Below are positions 16,594-24,241 of a stretch of DNA of 64,000 nucleotides, piece after piece (within the stretch, counting starts at the first letter, position 1; each line of letters starts with the position of its first letter). Location of the stretch: the NCBI GenBank assembly GCA_910579705.1, contig CAJTUI010000001.1, positions 164,894 to 228,893 of the forward strand, written 5' to 3'. Made by a program: the position numbers and the translations under genes. This DNA comes from an uncultured Christensenella sp. GTDB taxonomy: Bacteria; Bacillota; Clostridia; Christensenellales; Borkfalkiaceae. The notes under the pieces are model-generated. The model was not told where the DNA came from, made no database searches, and saw only the letters and a program-made list of their open reading frames with translations.

Positions 16594-17367
16594 TCAACCG
16601 AACGCCACGTCGAGTATCATCATAACGGCGAAACCGAAAATAACGCCCACCGTCGCCTTGACCTTGCCCGACGAAAACGATTCGGGTATAAGCTCCGAGC
16701 AGACTACCGCGACCATAGCGCCTGCGGAAAACGACAGCGCCCAGGGCAGGATACCGCTTATGAACGTTACGGCAAGCGCGCCGATAACGCCCGCGACTAT
16801 CTCCACCGCGCCCGAGAGCTGGCCTATGAAAAATGATTTGGCCCTGCTCATACCGTTTGCGCGGAGCGGGAACGCAACGCACATACCCTCGGGAAAATTC
16901 TGTATGCCGATGCCGACCGCAAGCATAACCGCCGCGACCGCGCCCGGACCCGTGCCAGAGGCAAGCGCGCCGAACGCAACGCCGATTGCCAGACCTTCGG
17001 GGATATTGTGCATAGTAACCGCAATGCACATAACCGCGCAACTGCGCTTTTTCGCGTTGTCCGCAAACAAATGCAGTTTACCCGAAACAACGTCCGTAAC
17101 TATTATAAGTATTCCTCCGAGAACGAATCCGCAGGTAAGTATGAGATAAGAAAATTCCTGAGCGGTTTCCAGCGCCGGCATAAGCAACGAGAAAAAAGTT
17201 GATGCAAGCATTATGCCTGCGGCCGTGCTCATCATTAACGCGAACGCGTTTTTGCCTATATTCTTACAGAAAAAAACCGGCAGAGCGCCAAGCGCCGTCA
17301 ACGCCCAGGTGAACGTTGTGGCGAGTAATGCCTGCTGCCAGCCGTATAGATTGTTAAACCATTCCAC
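16594..17367 (-). CDS. ZIP-family divalent metal transporter
   Basis: A 257-residue membrane protein with eight predicted helices of the ZIP (GufA-like) family, which imports zinc or iron. The metal-binding TM4 motif is VTMHNIPEGLAIGVAFG and the TM5 motif is GIGIQNFPEGMCVAFPL, giving the paired HN..E and QN..E signatures. The C-terminal part SAGAMVAVVCSELIPES is also typical. No metal-responsive operator is obvious in the short upstream gap. It is followed at some distance by the SDR gene on the same strand. Confidence 0.93.
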   Translation of the reverse strand: MEWFNNLYGWQQALLATTFTWALTALGALPVFFCKNIGKNAFALMMSTAAGIMLASTFFSLLMPALETAQEFSYLILTCGFVLGGILIIVTDVVSGKLHLFADNAKKRSCAVMCIAVTMHNIPEGLAIGVAFGALASGTGPGAVAAVMLAVGIGIQNFPEGMCVAFPLRANGMSRAKSFFIGQLSGAVEIVAGVIGALAVTFISGILPWALSFSAGAMVAVVCSELIPESFSSGKVKATVGVIFGFAVMMILDVAFG

Positions 17368-17443
17368 AAGTGTTTCTCCATAGTGTATAACCTTTATTAC
17401 AGTTACTTTATATTATGAAAAAACCCGAAATAATGTTAACGGT

Positions 17444-17474
17444 AAAAAGCGCCGCGGCTTTAAAGCCGCGGCGC
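17444..17474 (-). terminator. Terminator after the VTT gene
   Basis: A 26-bp perfect palindrome (GCGCCGCGGC-TTTAAA-GCCGCGGCGC) at 17449-17474, followed on the minus strand by TTTTT. It begins a few bases after the VTT-protein stop codon and closes the thyA-folA-VTT transcript. Confidence 0.92.
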
Positions 17475-17480
17475 GCGTTT

Positions 17481-18398
17481 TTATTTTTCTTCTTCGTCTT
17501 TGATTTCTTCTTTTGCTCCGTCTTTACGGCGAAATCTGGAAACCAGCCATTTTTCAACCCTGTCCTGATACTTCAACGACAGGACGGCAAGCGCAATACA
17601 TACGGCGAAAATCGCTATCCATACCGGTATTCCCCAGCCGCTGAAAGGTATTATCGTGCCCGTGCCGAGGAAACAGTACAAGGCGATTATCAGCGGACGG
17701 ACGAGAATTATCACTGTCGCAAAAAAGGCGAAATTCATTGAAGTCAGTCCCGCAACCATACACAAAATATCGTCGGGGAAAAACGGCAGGATTTGCATAA
17801 GCAAAAATATCACCTTGCCCTTGCCCGCGATATACACGGAGTATTTATCTACCGCGTCCTTGCCCGCAATCCAGACGACCACCTTTTTCCCGAAAAGCCT
17901 GCCGATAAAATACGCTATTACCGAACCTATTATAACGCCTGCCGAGGCAAGCAGCGTGGAAATAAGTCCGCCCCAAATCTGACTGCCGGGGATATAGCAT
18001 ACTGCCGCGGGCAAAGGCAGTATAACCACCTGCAAAATCTGGATAAGCACGTAAACTATCATTCCCCAGCTGCCCGTGGAACGGATAATTTCCGTAAGCT
18101 TATCTACCTTTTCCGCGTCCGTAGGGTAATCGTTCAGGTGCGCGAACGCGCTTAAAAGCGCTACGACCGACACCGTTACAAACACGCAGGCTTCGAGTAT
18201 GAAACAGCTTTTCAAAAGCGCGTCTTTTTTAAGAAAAAATACTACCGTGCCGAAAACCGTGCCCGCCGCGGCCAGCCCGTAACAGACGGTTTTGGTGAGA
18301 GCGCCCCAGCCGTACATCAATAGCGCGGTTTCCGTGATTATCCCCGCGCAAAGCGCGACGGTGATTGCAAGTATAGTTATCTTATAAACGGTTTTCAT
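17481..18398 (-). CDS. TVP38/TMEM64 (VTT-domain) membrane protein
   Basis: A 305-residue polytopic protein. About residues 1-95 hold three extra helices; the VTT (DedA-like) core follows, with LPLPAAVCYIPGSQIWGGL, the re-entrant PFFPDDILCMVAGLTSMNF segment and a GTGTIIPFSGWG turn. The C-terminus is a charged cytosolic tail. VTT proteins are thought to act as lipid scramblases or flippases, for example for undecaprenyl phosphate or phospholipid, but the substrate here is unknown. The ATG abuts the folA stop codon, so it belongs to the thyA-folA operon. Confidence 0.85.
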   Translation of the reverse strand: MKTVYKITILAITVALCAGIITETALLMYGWGALTKTVCYGLAAAGTVFGTVVFFLKKDALLKSCFILEACVFVTVSVVALLSAFAHLNDYPTDAEKVDKLTEIIRSTGSWGMIVYVLIQILQVVILPLPAAVCYIPGSQIWGGLISTLLASAGVIIGSVIAYFIGRLFGKKVVVWIAGKDAVDKYSVYIAGKGKVIFLLMQILPFFPDDILCMVAGLTSMNFAFFATVIILVRPLIIALYCFLGTGTIIPFSGWGIPVWIAIFAVCIALAVLSLKYQDRVEKWLVSRFRRKDGAKEEIKDEEEK

Positions 18399-18899
18399 TT
18401 AAAAACTTTTTACCGCCGTGTTCTTATAAGTAGTGAATTTAATCGTATACCCGTTCGTTTCCTGCGGTTCGCTTTCGTACACAAGCGTAAAATCGGGGTT
18501 TTCGTCCAGATTTTCGAAGTATGCGTCCGCACCGCCGACCGCGTCCACCTTGGTTACGAGCACTTCTCCGCAATACGGCAACAACGTTTTGTACATCATT
18601 GCGCCGCCTATTACGTATACCCTGTCCGTATCGTATTTCTTTATTTCTTCAAACAGTTCTTCAAGACTGCCGACGACAATGCAGTCGGCGCGTTTTTCGC
18701 CTTCGGGATAAAGCACGATATTAGTCCTGTTTTTAAGCGGCTTGCCCGCGGGAAAGGACTTTAATGTGTTGGAGCCCATAACGACTACGTTGCCCGTGGT
18801 CGTTTCCCTGAAAAATTTCATATCGGCGGGGATTGAAAACATAAGTCCGTTTTTACTACCTATTCCCCACTCCCTGTCGGCGTGTAATATCGCTTTCAT
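18399..18899 (-). CDS. folA: Dihydrofolate reductase
   Basis: Reduces dihydrofolate to tetrahydrofolate with NADPH, regenerating the cofactor used by ThyA. The 166-residue protein has the N-terminal AILHADREWGIGSKNGLMFSIP region with the conserved tryptophan loop, VVVMGSNTLKSFP (NADPH site), and VYVIGGAMMYKTLLP. KGAGT in the upstream gap serves as ribosome-binding site (AAGGAG seven bases before ATG). It follows thyA by 9 bases and overlaps the region before the VTT gene. Some positions differ from E. coli (GSNTLKS for GRKTWES), as in other Clostridia. Confidence 0.94.
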   Translation of the reverse strand: MKAILHADREWGIGSKNGLMFSIPADMKFFRETTTGNVVVMGSNTLKSFPAGKPLKNRTNIVLYPEGEKRADCIVVGSLEELFEEIKKYDTDRVYVIGGAMMYKTLLPYCGEVLVTKVDAVGGADAYFENLDENPDFTLVYESEPQETNGYTIKFTTYKNTAVKSF

Positions 18900-18908
18900 A
18901 AAACTCCT

Positions 18909-19739
18909 TTATTCCGCAACGGGTATGTCGTATTTCTTTTCGTTGCACTTGTAATCCACCAGCCTGAAACTGTCCACCGTGAAATCGTAAAAGTTTGTAA
19001 TGCTTTTATCCACTTCCAGTTTAGGCGCGGTAAGGCGGGGCATTTCGATTATTTCCTTTATTATAGGTATATGCCTGTCATAGATATGCGCGTCCGCGAT
19101 TACGTGCACAAGCTCGCCCGCTTTAAGGCCGGAAACCTGCGCAAACATTATAAGCAGAACCGCATACTGGACTACGTTCCAGTTATTGGCCGTAAGCATA
19201 TCGTTGGAGCGCTGGTTGAGTATTCCGTTCAGCGTGTCGCCCGATACGTTGAACGTCATAGAATACGCGCAAGGGTATAAATTCATTTCGTTCAGGTCCG
19301 CGAAGTTGTAAATGTTTGTCATAATGCGGCGGCTGGACGGATTGTTTTTAAGGTCGTACAGCACCCTGTCCACCTGATCGAACTCACCCTCGGCATACTT
19401 GTGCTTTACGCCCAGCTGATAGCCGTAAGCCTTGCCGATGGAACCGTTCTCGTCCGCCCACTGGTTCCATATCTTGGAGTGTAAATCCTTTATATTATTG
19501 CTCTTCTTCTGCCAAATCCATAACAGCTCGTCAATGCAGGATCTGATATACGTGCGCCTTATGGTAAGAATGGGAAATTCCTTGCTCAAATCGTATCTGT
19601 TTACAATACCGAACTTCTTAACGGTGTGCGCGGGCGTGCCGTCCGACCAGCGCGGCCGCACGGGCAGGTGCGCGTCCGATACGCCGTGTTCTAAAATGTC
19701 GCGCATATTGCTTATAAAAATTTCATCTGCCAGACTCAT
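18909..19739 (-). CDS. thyA: Thymidylate synthase (ThyA type)
   Basis: Converts dUMP to dTMP with methylene-tetrahydrofolate, making dihydrofolate. The 276-residue protein has the arginine-rich SSRRIMTNIYNF segment, the catalytic cysteine in LYPCAYSMTF, and the dUMP-binding QRSNDMLTANNWN with HVIADAHIYDRH. The active-site context YPCAYS differs from the commoner PPCH, which is typical of a divergent clostridial ThyA branch. It forms an operon with folA downstream and the Nudix-GNAT gene upstream. Confidence 0.94.
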   Translation of the reverse strand: MSLADEIFISNMRDILEHGVSDAHLPVRPRWSDGTPAHTVKKFGIVNRYDLSKEFPILTIRRTYIRSCIDELLWIWQKKSNNIKDLHSKIWNQWADENGSIGKAYGYQLGVKHKYAEGEFDQVDRVLYDLKNNPSSRRIMTNIYNFADLNEMNLYPCAYSMTFNVSGDTLNGILNQRSNDMLTANNWNVVQYAVLLIMFAQVSGLKAGELVHVIADAHIYDRHIPIIKEIIEMPRLTAPKLEVDKSITNFYDFTVDSFRLVDYKCNEKKYDIPVAE

Positions 19740-19759
19740 AATATACCTCTTCCGTTTAA

Positions 19760-20632
19760 TTATTTTCCTAACGACATAAGATAATCGTCGGTGACAAACC
19801 CGCCGCCTATATCGCTTTTTAATTGCTGAATTATTTTAAACCCGTAATGCTTGAACACGTTTACCGAATTTGCGTTGTCGCGCTTTACGGTAAGATATAT
19901 CGGCCTTGTCAGGCTTGCAAGTATCTTTGTGCAAATTTTTTTGCCGCGCGCGAATTTGCGCAGATAGAGTTTTGAAAGATACGTTCCGCTCAGATCCTCC
20001 CTGAACTCTTTCGCGGGACAGAACGAGTAAAAGCCCGCGGCCTCGCCGTTCAGATACACTATTTTATATGTATAACCGCTCTCCTCCGCCCTGCGCCGCA
20101 TTTCCTCGGGCGGGAGCTTGGAAAGCATATAATCTATCTGGCCTTCGGGGGTCAGCGGGTCGTAGACCTCGTGCATTACCTCAGCCGCAATCGAGCAGGC
20201 AACCGCGTAATCCGCGTCCGTTTCCGCCTTTACGGCCTTGCTGTATCCCTTTTTGAGATACCCTAAAAAATACTTGTCCGCGGGCGCCCAGTCGGAGGGG
20301 TCAAGCTCGTTACAGTCTATCCACCGCTCTTCCTCGTGCACAGAAAGTTTGTAATCAGAAAGCGGAACGGCGAAGTATACCGAAAGATTTACCGTCGTGT
20401 TTGGGTAATCGTACTCGACGGTGTTCAAAAGCTCGCCCACCTCGATATCGAGCGAAAGCTCTTCCTTACATTCGCGTATCAAAGCCTGCTCGGGCGTTTC
20501 GCCCTCTTCGACCTTTCCTCCGACGAACTCGAATTTATGAACGACCTGTTCGTTGCCGTCCGCGCGGCGCAACGCGAGGAGCTTACCGTCCTTCACTATC
20601 GCCGCGGCGACGACCGTTATGCTAGATTTCAT
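19760..20632 (-). CDS. Nudix hydrolase-GNAT acetyltransferase fusion
   Basis: A 290-residue two-domain protein. Residues 1-130 are a MutT-like Nudix domain with the complete box GGKVEEGETPEQALIRECKE-EL, so it should hydrolyse a nucleoside diphosphate linkage, perhaps a damaged or non-canonical dNTP. Residues about 140-290 look like a GNAT domain: YLSKLYLRKFARGKKI (acetyl-CoA loop) and a C-terminal NSVNVFKHYGFKII segment. The substrate of the GNAT half is unknown. It heads the thyA-folA run, fitting a nucleotide-pool role. A -10 box lies only 6 bases before the ATG and no ribosome-binding site is seen, so the mRNA is probably leaderless. Confidence 0.85.
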   Translation of the reverse strand: MKSSITVVAAAIVKDGKLLALRRADGNEQVVHKFEFVGGKVEEGETPEQALIRECKEELSLDIEVGELLNTVEYDYPNTTVNLSVYFAVPLSDYKLSVHEEERWIDCNELDPSDWAPADKYFLGYLKKGYSKAVKAETDADYAVACSIAAEVMHEVYDPLTPEGQIDYMLSKLPPEEMRRRAEESGYTYKIVYLNGEAAGFYSFCPAKEFREDLSGTYLSKLYLRKFARGKKICTKILASLTRPIYLTVKRDNANSVNVFKHYGFKIIQQLKSDIGGGFVTDDYLMSLGK

Positions 20633-20638
20633 AGTTTT

Positions 20639-20667
20639 ATTTTATCACCCTCCGCAATTCAAGTCAA
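20639..20667 (-). promoter_or_regulatory. Promoter of the Nudix-GNAT-thyA-folA operon, probably leaderless
   Basis: Minus strand TTGACT (20662-20667), 17 bases, TAAAAT (20639-20644), then 6 bases to the ATG at 20632. Confidence 0.75.
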
Positions 20668-20670
20668 CAT

Positions 20671-20700
20671 AAAAGCGCACGTAATAAGGTGCGCTTTTTA
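20671..20700. terminator. Terminator after pflB
   Basis: AAAAGCGCAC / GTGCGCTTTT, a 10-bp stem with an 8-base loop, with T runs on both strands. It ends pflB on the minus strand immediately before the next promoter. Confidence 0.9.
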
Positions 20701-20713
20701 TTTACTCAATCGG

Positions 20714-22975
20714 TTAAAACGACTGGTGGATTGTGCGGGAAATAACGTCGTTCTGCTGCTCGCGCGTGAGCTTGTTGAAGTTTACCGCATAGCCCGAAAC
20801 CCTTATGGTCAGCTGGGGGTATTTCTCGGGGTGGGCCTGTGCGTCCAGCAGCGTTTCGCGGCTGAAAACGTTCACGTTGAGGTGGTGTCCGCCGTCCGTC
20901 ACATAGCCGTCAAGCATATTGACGAGATTTGTCTTGCGCGAATCTACGTCTTTGCCGAGCGAGCCGGGCGTTATCGAGAACGTGTTTGAAATGCCGTCCC
21001 TAGAATATTCGTAAGGCAGTTTCGCCACCGATTCGAGCGAGGCGAGCGCGCCGTTCGTGTCCCTGCCGTGCATAGGGTTGGCGCCTGGCGCAAGCGGTTC
21101 GCCGGCGCGGCGGCCGTCGGGCGTGTTGCCCGTGTTTTTACCGTATACGACGTTGCTTGTAATGGTGAGAACGGAAGTCGTGGGCACGCTTTCGCGGTAG
21201 GTGAAATGGCTCTTAATCTTGCCCATAAACGTTTTTAACAGCCATACGGCGATATCGTCCACCCTGTCGTCGTTGTTGCCGTACTTGGGATAGTCGCCCT
21301 CTATCCTGAAATCGGTCGCGATACCCTCGTCGTTGCGCACGGGATATACTTTTGCGTACTTAATTGCGGAAAGCGAGTCCGCCGCGCAGGAAAGGCCCGC
21401 AATGCCGGTTGCGAAAAACCTTCTCACGTCGGTGTCGTGCAACGCCATTTCAAGCGCCTCATAGCTGTATTTATCGTGCATATAGTGGATAAGGTTGAGT
21501 ACGTTGACGTAGAGGCCCGCTAGCCAGTCCATCATCTGCTCGTACTTCTCCTTGACCTCGGCATAGTCGAGAGGGCCGTCGCCGTTAATGCCCTCGAAAA
21601 CGGGTGAAACCTGCAATGCCTTGCCCGTCGTTTTGTCCTTGACAAGTTCGTCCTTGCCGCCGTTTATAGCGTACAACAAGCATTTGGCAAGGTTTGCGCG
21701 CGCGCCGAAGAACTGCATATCCTTGCCCACGCGCATACAGCTTACGCAACAGGCTATACAGTAATCGTCACCCATTTCGGGCCGCATCAGATCGTCGCTT
21801 TCGTACTGTATCGCGGAGGTTTCTATCGAAAGACCCGCGCAGAATTTTTTGAATTTTTCGGGGAGGTTTACCGACCATAAAACGGTGAGGTTGGGTTCGG
21901 GCGCGGGGCCGAGGTTGGTCAGCGTGTGAAGTATTCTGAACGACGAACGCGTTACAAGCGTTCTGCCGTCCACGCCCATACCGCCTATGGACTCCGTAAC
22001 CCACGTGGGATCACCCGAAAACAGCTCGTTATACTCCTTAATGCGCATAAACTTTATAATTCTGAGTTTCATTACAAAGTGATCGATAAGCTCCTGCGCT
22101 GCCCTTTCGTCTATAATGCCGCGGTCCAGATCGCGCTGGATATAGATATCGAGGAAAGTGGAGTTTCTGCCAATCGACATCGCCGCGCCGTTCTGGTCCT
22201 TTACCGCGGCTAGGTAGCCGAAATAAAGCGCCTGTATCGCCTGCTGCGCGTTCTCCGCGGGCTTGGAAATATCCATACCGTAAATTTCCGCAAGCTTTTT
22301 AAGCGCGTTCAGCGCCCTTATCTGCTCGGTCAGCTCTTCCCTGTCCCTGATTGTTTCGGGGGTCATAACGCCGTCTTTTAAAAGTCTGTCGCGCTCCTTG
22401 CACGCAATGAGATAGTCCACGCCGTAAAGCGCTACGCGGCGGTAGTCGCCGACAATCCTGCCCCTGCCGTAGGTATCGGGCAGGCCCGTGAGGATATGCG
22501 CCCTGCGCGCGCGGCGCATTTCGGGCGTATACGCGTCGTAAACGCCGTCGTTGTGCGACTTGCGGTAGCCCGTGAAAATTTTCTTCACCTCGGGGTCAAG
22601 CTCGTAACCGTACATATTGAGCGCCTGCTCGGCCATCTTAATTCCGCCGAACGGGTGCAACGAGCGTTTGAAAGGCTTATCGGTCTGTAACCCGACAATC
22701 TTTTCAAGCGGCTTATCTATATACCCCGCGCCGTGCGAAGTAAGCGTGGACACAATTTTCGTGTCCGCGTCCAGAACTCCGCCCGCCTTCCTCTCCTGTT
22801 CGGAAAGCTTTAAAATCTCGTCCCAGAGTTTAAGCGTGTTTTCCGTAGGCGGAGCCAGAAACTCCCCGCCGCCCTCGTAAGGGGTATAGTTGCTCTGAAT
22901 AAAATCTCTGACGTTGACTTCTCCGTCCTCGCTCCACTTCGCGGGCTTAAACCCTTCCCAAGCATTAAATTTCAT
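20714..22975 (-). CDS. pflB: Formate C-acetyltransferase (pyruvate formate-lyase)
   Basis: Splits pyruvate with CoA into acetyl-CoA and formate by a glycyl-radical mechanism in anaerobic cells. At 753 residues it is of normal length. The paired active-site cysteines are in CIACCVSCMRVG and the radical glycine is in RVSGYAVNFNKL close to the C-terminus. RNSTFLDIYIQRDLD and the GxDxRT region GVDGRTLVTRSSF are also conserved. It is the second gene of the riboswitch-controlled pflA-pflB operon, 10 bases after pflA, with a strong terminator behind it. Formate made here can feed purine synthesis as formyl-tetrahydrofolate. Confidence 0.98.
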   Translation of the reverse strand: MKFNAWEGFKPAKWSEDGEVNVRDFIQSNYTPYEGGGEFLAPPTENTLKLWDEILKLSEQERKAGGVLDADTKIVSTLTSHGAGYIDKPLEKIVGLQTDKPFKRSLHPFGGIKMAEQALNMYGYELDPEVKKIFTGYRKSHNDGVYDAYTPEMRRARRAHILTGLPDTYGRGRIVGDYRRVALYGVDYLIACKERDRLLKDGVMTPETIRDREELTEQIRALNALKKLAEIYGMDISKPAENAQQAIQALYFGYLAAVKDQNGAAMSIGRNSTFLDIYIQRDLDRGIIDERAAQELIDHFVMKLRIIKFMRIKEYNELFSGDPTWVTESIGGMGVDGRTLVTRSSFRILHTLTNLGPAPEPNLTVLWSVNLPEKFKKFCAGLSIETSAIQYESDDLMRPEMGDDYCIACCVSCMRVGKDMQFFGARANLAKCLLYAINGGKDELVKDKTTGKALQVSPVFEGINGDGPLDYAEVKEKYEQMMDWLAGLYVNVLNLIHYMHDKYSYEALEMALHDTDVRRFFATGIAGLSCAADSLSAIKYAKVYPVRNDEGIATDFRIEGDYPKYGNNDDRVDDIAVWLLKTFMGKIKSHFTYRESVPTTSVLTITSNVVYGKNTGNTPDGRRAGEPLAPGANPMHGRDTNGALASLESVAKLPYEYSRDGISNTFSITPGSLGKDVDSRKTNLVNMLDGYVTDGGHHLNVNVFSRETLLDAQAHPEKYPQLTIRVSGYAVNFNKLTREQQNDVISRTIHQSF

Positions 22976-22985
22976 AACGTACCTC

Positions 22986-23693
22986 TTAAATTTTAAGTAT
23001 GTTTTTTGCGTTCTCTATCCGCCGCGCAGACGGCGGACTCATATCTTTAAGGGCATACTCCAAGCCGAGTTTTTCGTACTTGACCTCGCCCATAGCGTGA
23101 TAAGGCAGAACCTCCACCTTCTTCACGGTCTTTAACGTCCTTATAAACTCCCGCAATCTTGCAAGATATAAATCATCGTCGGTAATGCCTTCCGCAAGCA
23201 CGTGCCTTATCCACATATCCTTACCGCTATCCGAAAGAAACCTTGCAAATTCCAGAACGTTCTTATTGGAATGACCCGTAAGCTTTATGTGCTCAGCCTC
23301 GTCTATGTGCTTTATATCGAGTAAAACAAGGTCGGTATATCCCAAAAGCTCACAAATCCCGTCCTTCCCGAACGCTATGCCCGACGTGTCGAGCGCGGTA
23401 TGCACGCCGTACGATTTCAGTATGCGGAAAAGCTCCGTAATAAATTCAACCTGCATAAGCGGCTCGCCGCCAGAAACAGTTACGCCTCCGCCGTTCAAGA
23501 TATAACTCTTGTACTTCAAGGCGCGCGCAGCAACTTCCTCCGCGGAATACTCCGTGCCCGAGGAAAACTCCCATGTGTCGGGGTTGTGGCAGTATTTACA
23601 GCGCATAGGACAGCCCTGCATAAACACCACAAACCGTATGCCCGGCCCGTCCACCGTGCCGAAAGTTTCGAAAGAATGAATTTTACCCGTCAT
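22986..23693 (-). CDS. pflA: Pyruvate formate-lyase activating enzyme
   Basis: Radical-SAM enzyme that installs the glycyl radical on PflB. The 235-residue protein has the CxxxCxxC cluster motif MRCKYCHNP, preceded by TVDGPGIRFVVFMQGCP, and the GGEPL motif in TVSGGEPLMQVEF. The start MTGKIHSFETFG at 23693 is chosen because it follows the riboswitch terminator by 9 bases and matches family N-termini; a longer frame from a TTG would begin inside the riboswitch. No Shine-Dalgarno is visible. Placement ahead of pflB is the reverse of E. coli but common in Clostridia. One of the two CATG sites in the window lies in this gene. Confidence 0.97.
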   Translation of the reverse strand: MTGKIHSFETFGTVDGPGIRFVVFMQGCPMRCKYCHNPDTWEFSSGTEYSAEEVAARALKYKSYILNGGGVTVSGGEPLMQVEFITELFRILKSYGVHTALDTSGIAFGKDGICELLGYTDLVLLDIKHIDEAEHIKLTGHSNKNVLEFARFLSDSGKDMWIRHVLAEGITDDDLYLARLREFIRTLKTVKKVEVLPYHAMGEVKYEKLGLEYALKDMSPPSARRIENAKNILKI

Positions 23694-23701
23694 AAGAAAA
23701 C

Positions 23702-23803
23702 AAAAAAGGACTATTTTATTAAAAACAGCCCAGACGAACGACACTTCTCGCAAAACGGCTTCCCTGCGGTTAAACCCGCAAACTCGTCAGTCACCGTTTT
23801 GCC
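23702..23803 (-). ncRNA. ZTP riboswitch (pfl motif) ahead of pflA-pflB
   Basis: The leader has the conserved pfl/ZTP core: CGGTGACTGACGAG near 23783-23796, a hairpin with GCGGGTTTAACCGC, AGGGAAGCCG, and the distal TCGTCTGGGC (23728-23737). The last GGGC is also the start of a terminator, GGGCTGTTTT / AAAATAGTCC (23708-23731, 10 bp with G-U pairs) followed by six T (23702-23707). Binding of ZTP/ZMP, which builds up when 10-formyl-tetrahydrofolate is short, should hold GGGC in the aptamer and allow transcription of pflA-pflB and so formate supply. Confidence 0.92.
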
Positions 23804-23819
23804 TTTAAGTTGGAATTTA

Positions 23820-23848
23820 ATTGTAGCAGACGTTTAACGCTTTGTCAA
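23820..23848 (-). promoter_or_regulatory. Promoter of the pfl riboswitch transcript
   Basis: Minus strand TTGACA (23843-23848), 17 bases, TACAAT (23820-23825), close to the sigma-A consensus. Confidence 0.88.
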
Positions 23849-23891
23849 CAAAAAAGCACAAAATATTGTATAAGTATTTTTTTACCAAACA

Positions 23892-24233
23892 CTACATATT
23901 GTGGTTTTGCTGTTCGGACCCGCGCCCAGCGGCGGGTGTAGAGGTCTCCGCGGCGGGCGCGGCGGGCGCCACAACAGGCGACACGGCCTCAGCGGCTGGC
24001 GCAACGGTCTCCACGGCAGGCGACACGGCCTCAGCGGCTGGCGCGGCGGTCTCCACGACAGGAGCCGCCTCCCCGCCCTCGGCCTCGGCGCGTTTTTTTG
24101 CAAGCTTTCTGTTGCGCCTGTGCAACGATACCAGCAAAACCACGTCGAAAAGCACCAGCACGACAGCCGACACGCACAGTATGATTACCGTTAATTCGTT
24201 TTCCGGGGATATCCCGCCTGCGAGCAAGTTCAT
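23892..24233 (-). CDS. Small membrane protein with Ala/Pro/Glu repeat tail
   Basis: A 113-residue protein with one hydrophobic segment (about residues 14-36), a basic stretch HRRNRKLAKKRAEAEGG and a low-complexity tail of alanine, proline, valine, glutamate and serine ending in GRGSEQQNHNM. The tail contains a 14-residue repeat, APAAEAVSPAVET, in nearly two and a half copies, encoded by a 42-bp DNA repeat. It is an anchored protein with an extended tail and no recognisable domain. It lies 8 bases after the aspartate kinase gene, so it is the last gene of the cdaA operon. Confidence 0.72.
   Translation of the reverse strand: MNLLAGGISPENELTVIILCVSAVVLVLFDVVLLVSLHRRNRKLAKKRAEAEGGEAAPVVETAAPAAEAVSPAVETVAPAAEAVSPVVAPAAPAAETSTPAAGRGSEQQNHNM
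23975..24070. repeat. 42-bp tandem repeat inside a coding region
   Basis: Units start at 23975, 24017 and (partial) 24059. Units one and two differ at about three bases; the period is a multiple of three, so copy-number change would keep the frame and lengthen or shorten the tail by 14 residues. Confidence 0.9.
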
Positions 24234-24241
24234 AAACTACC

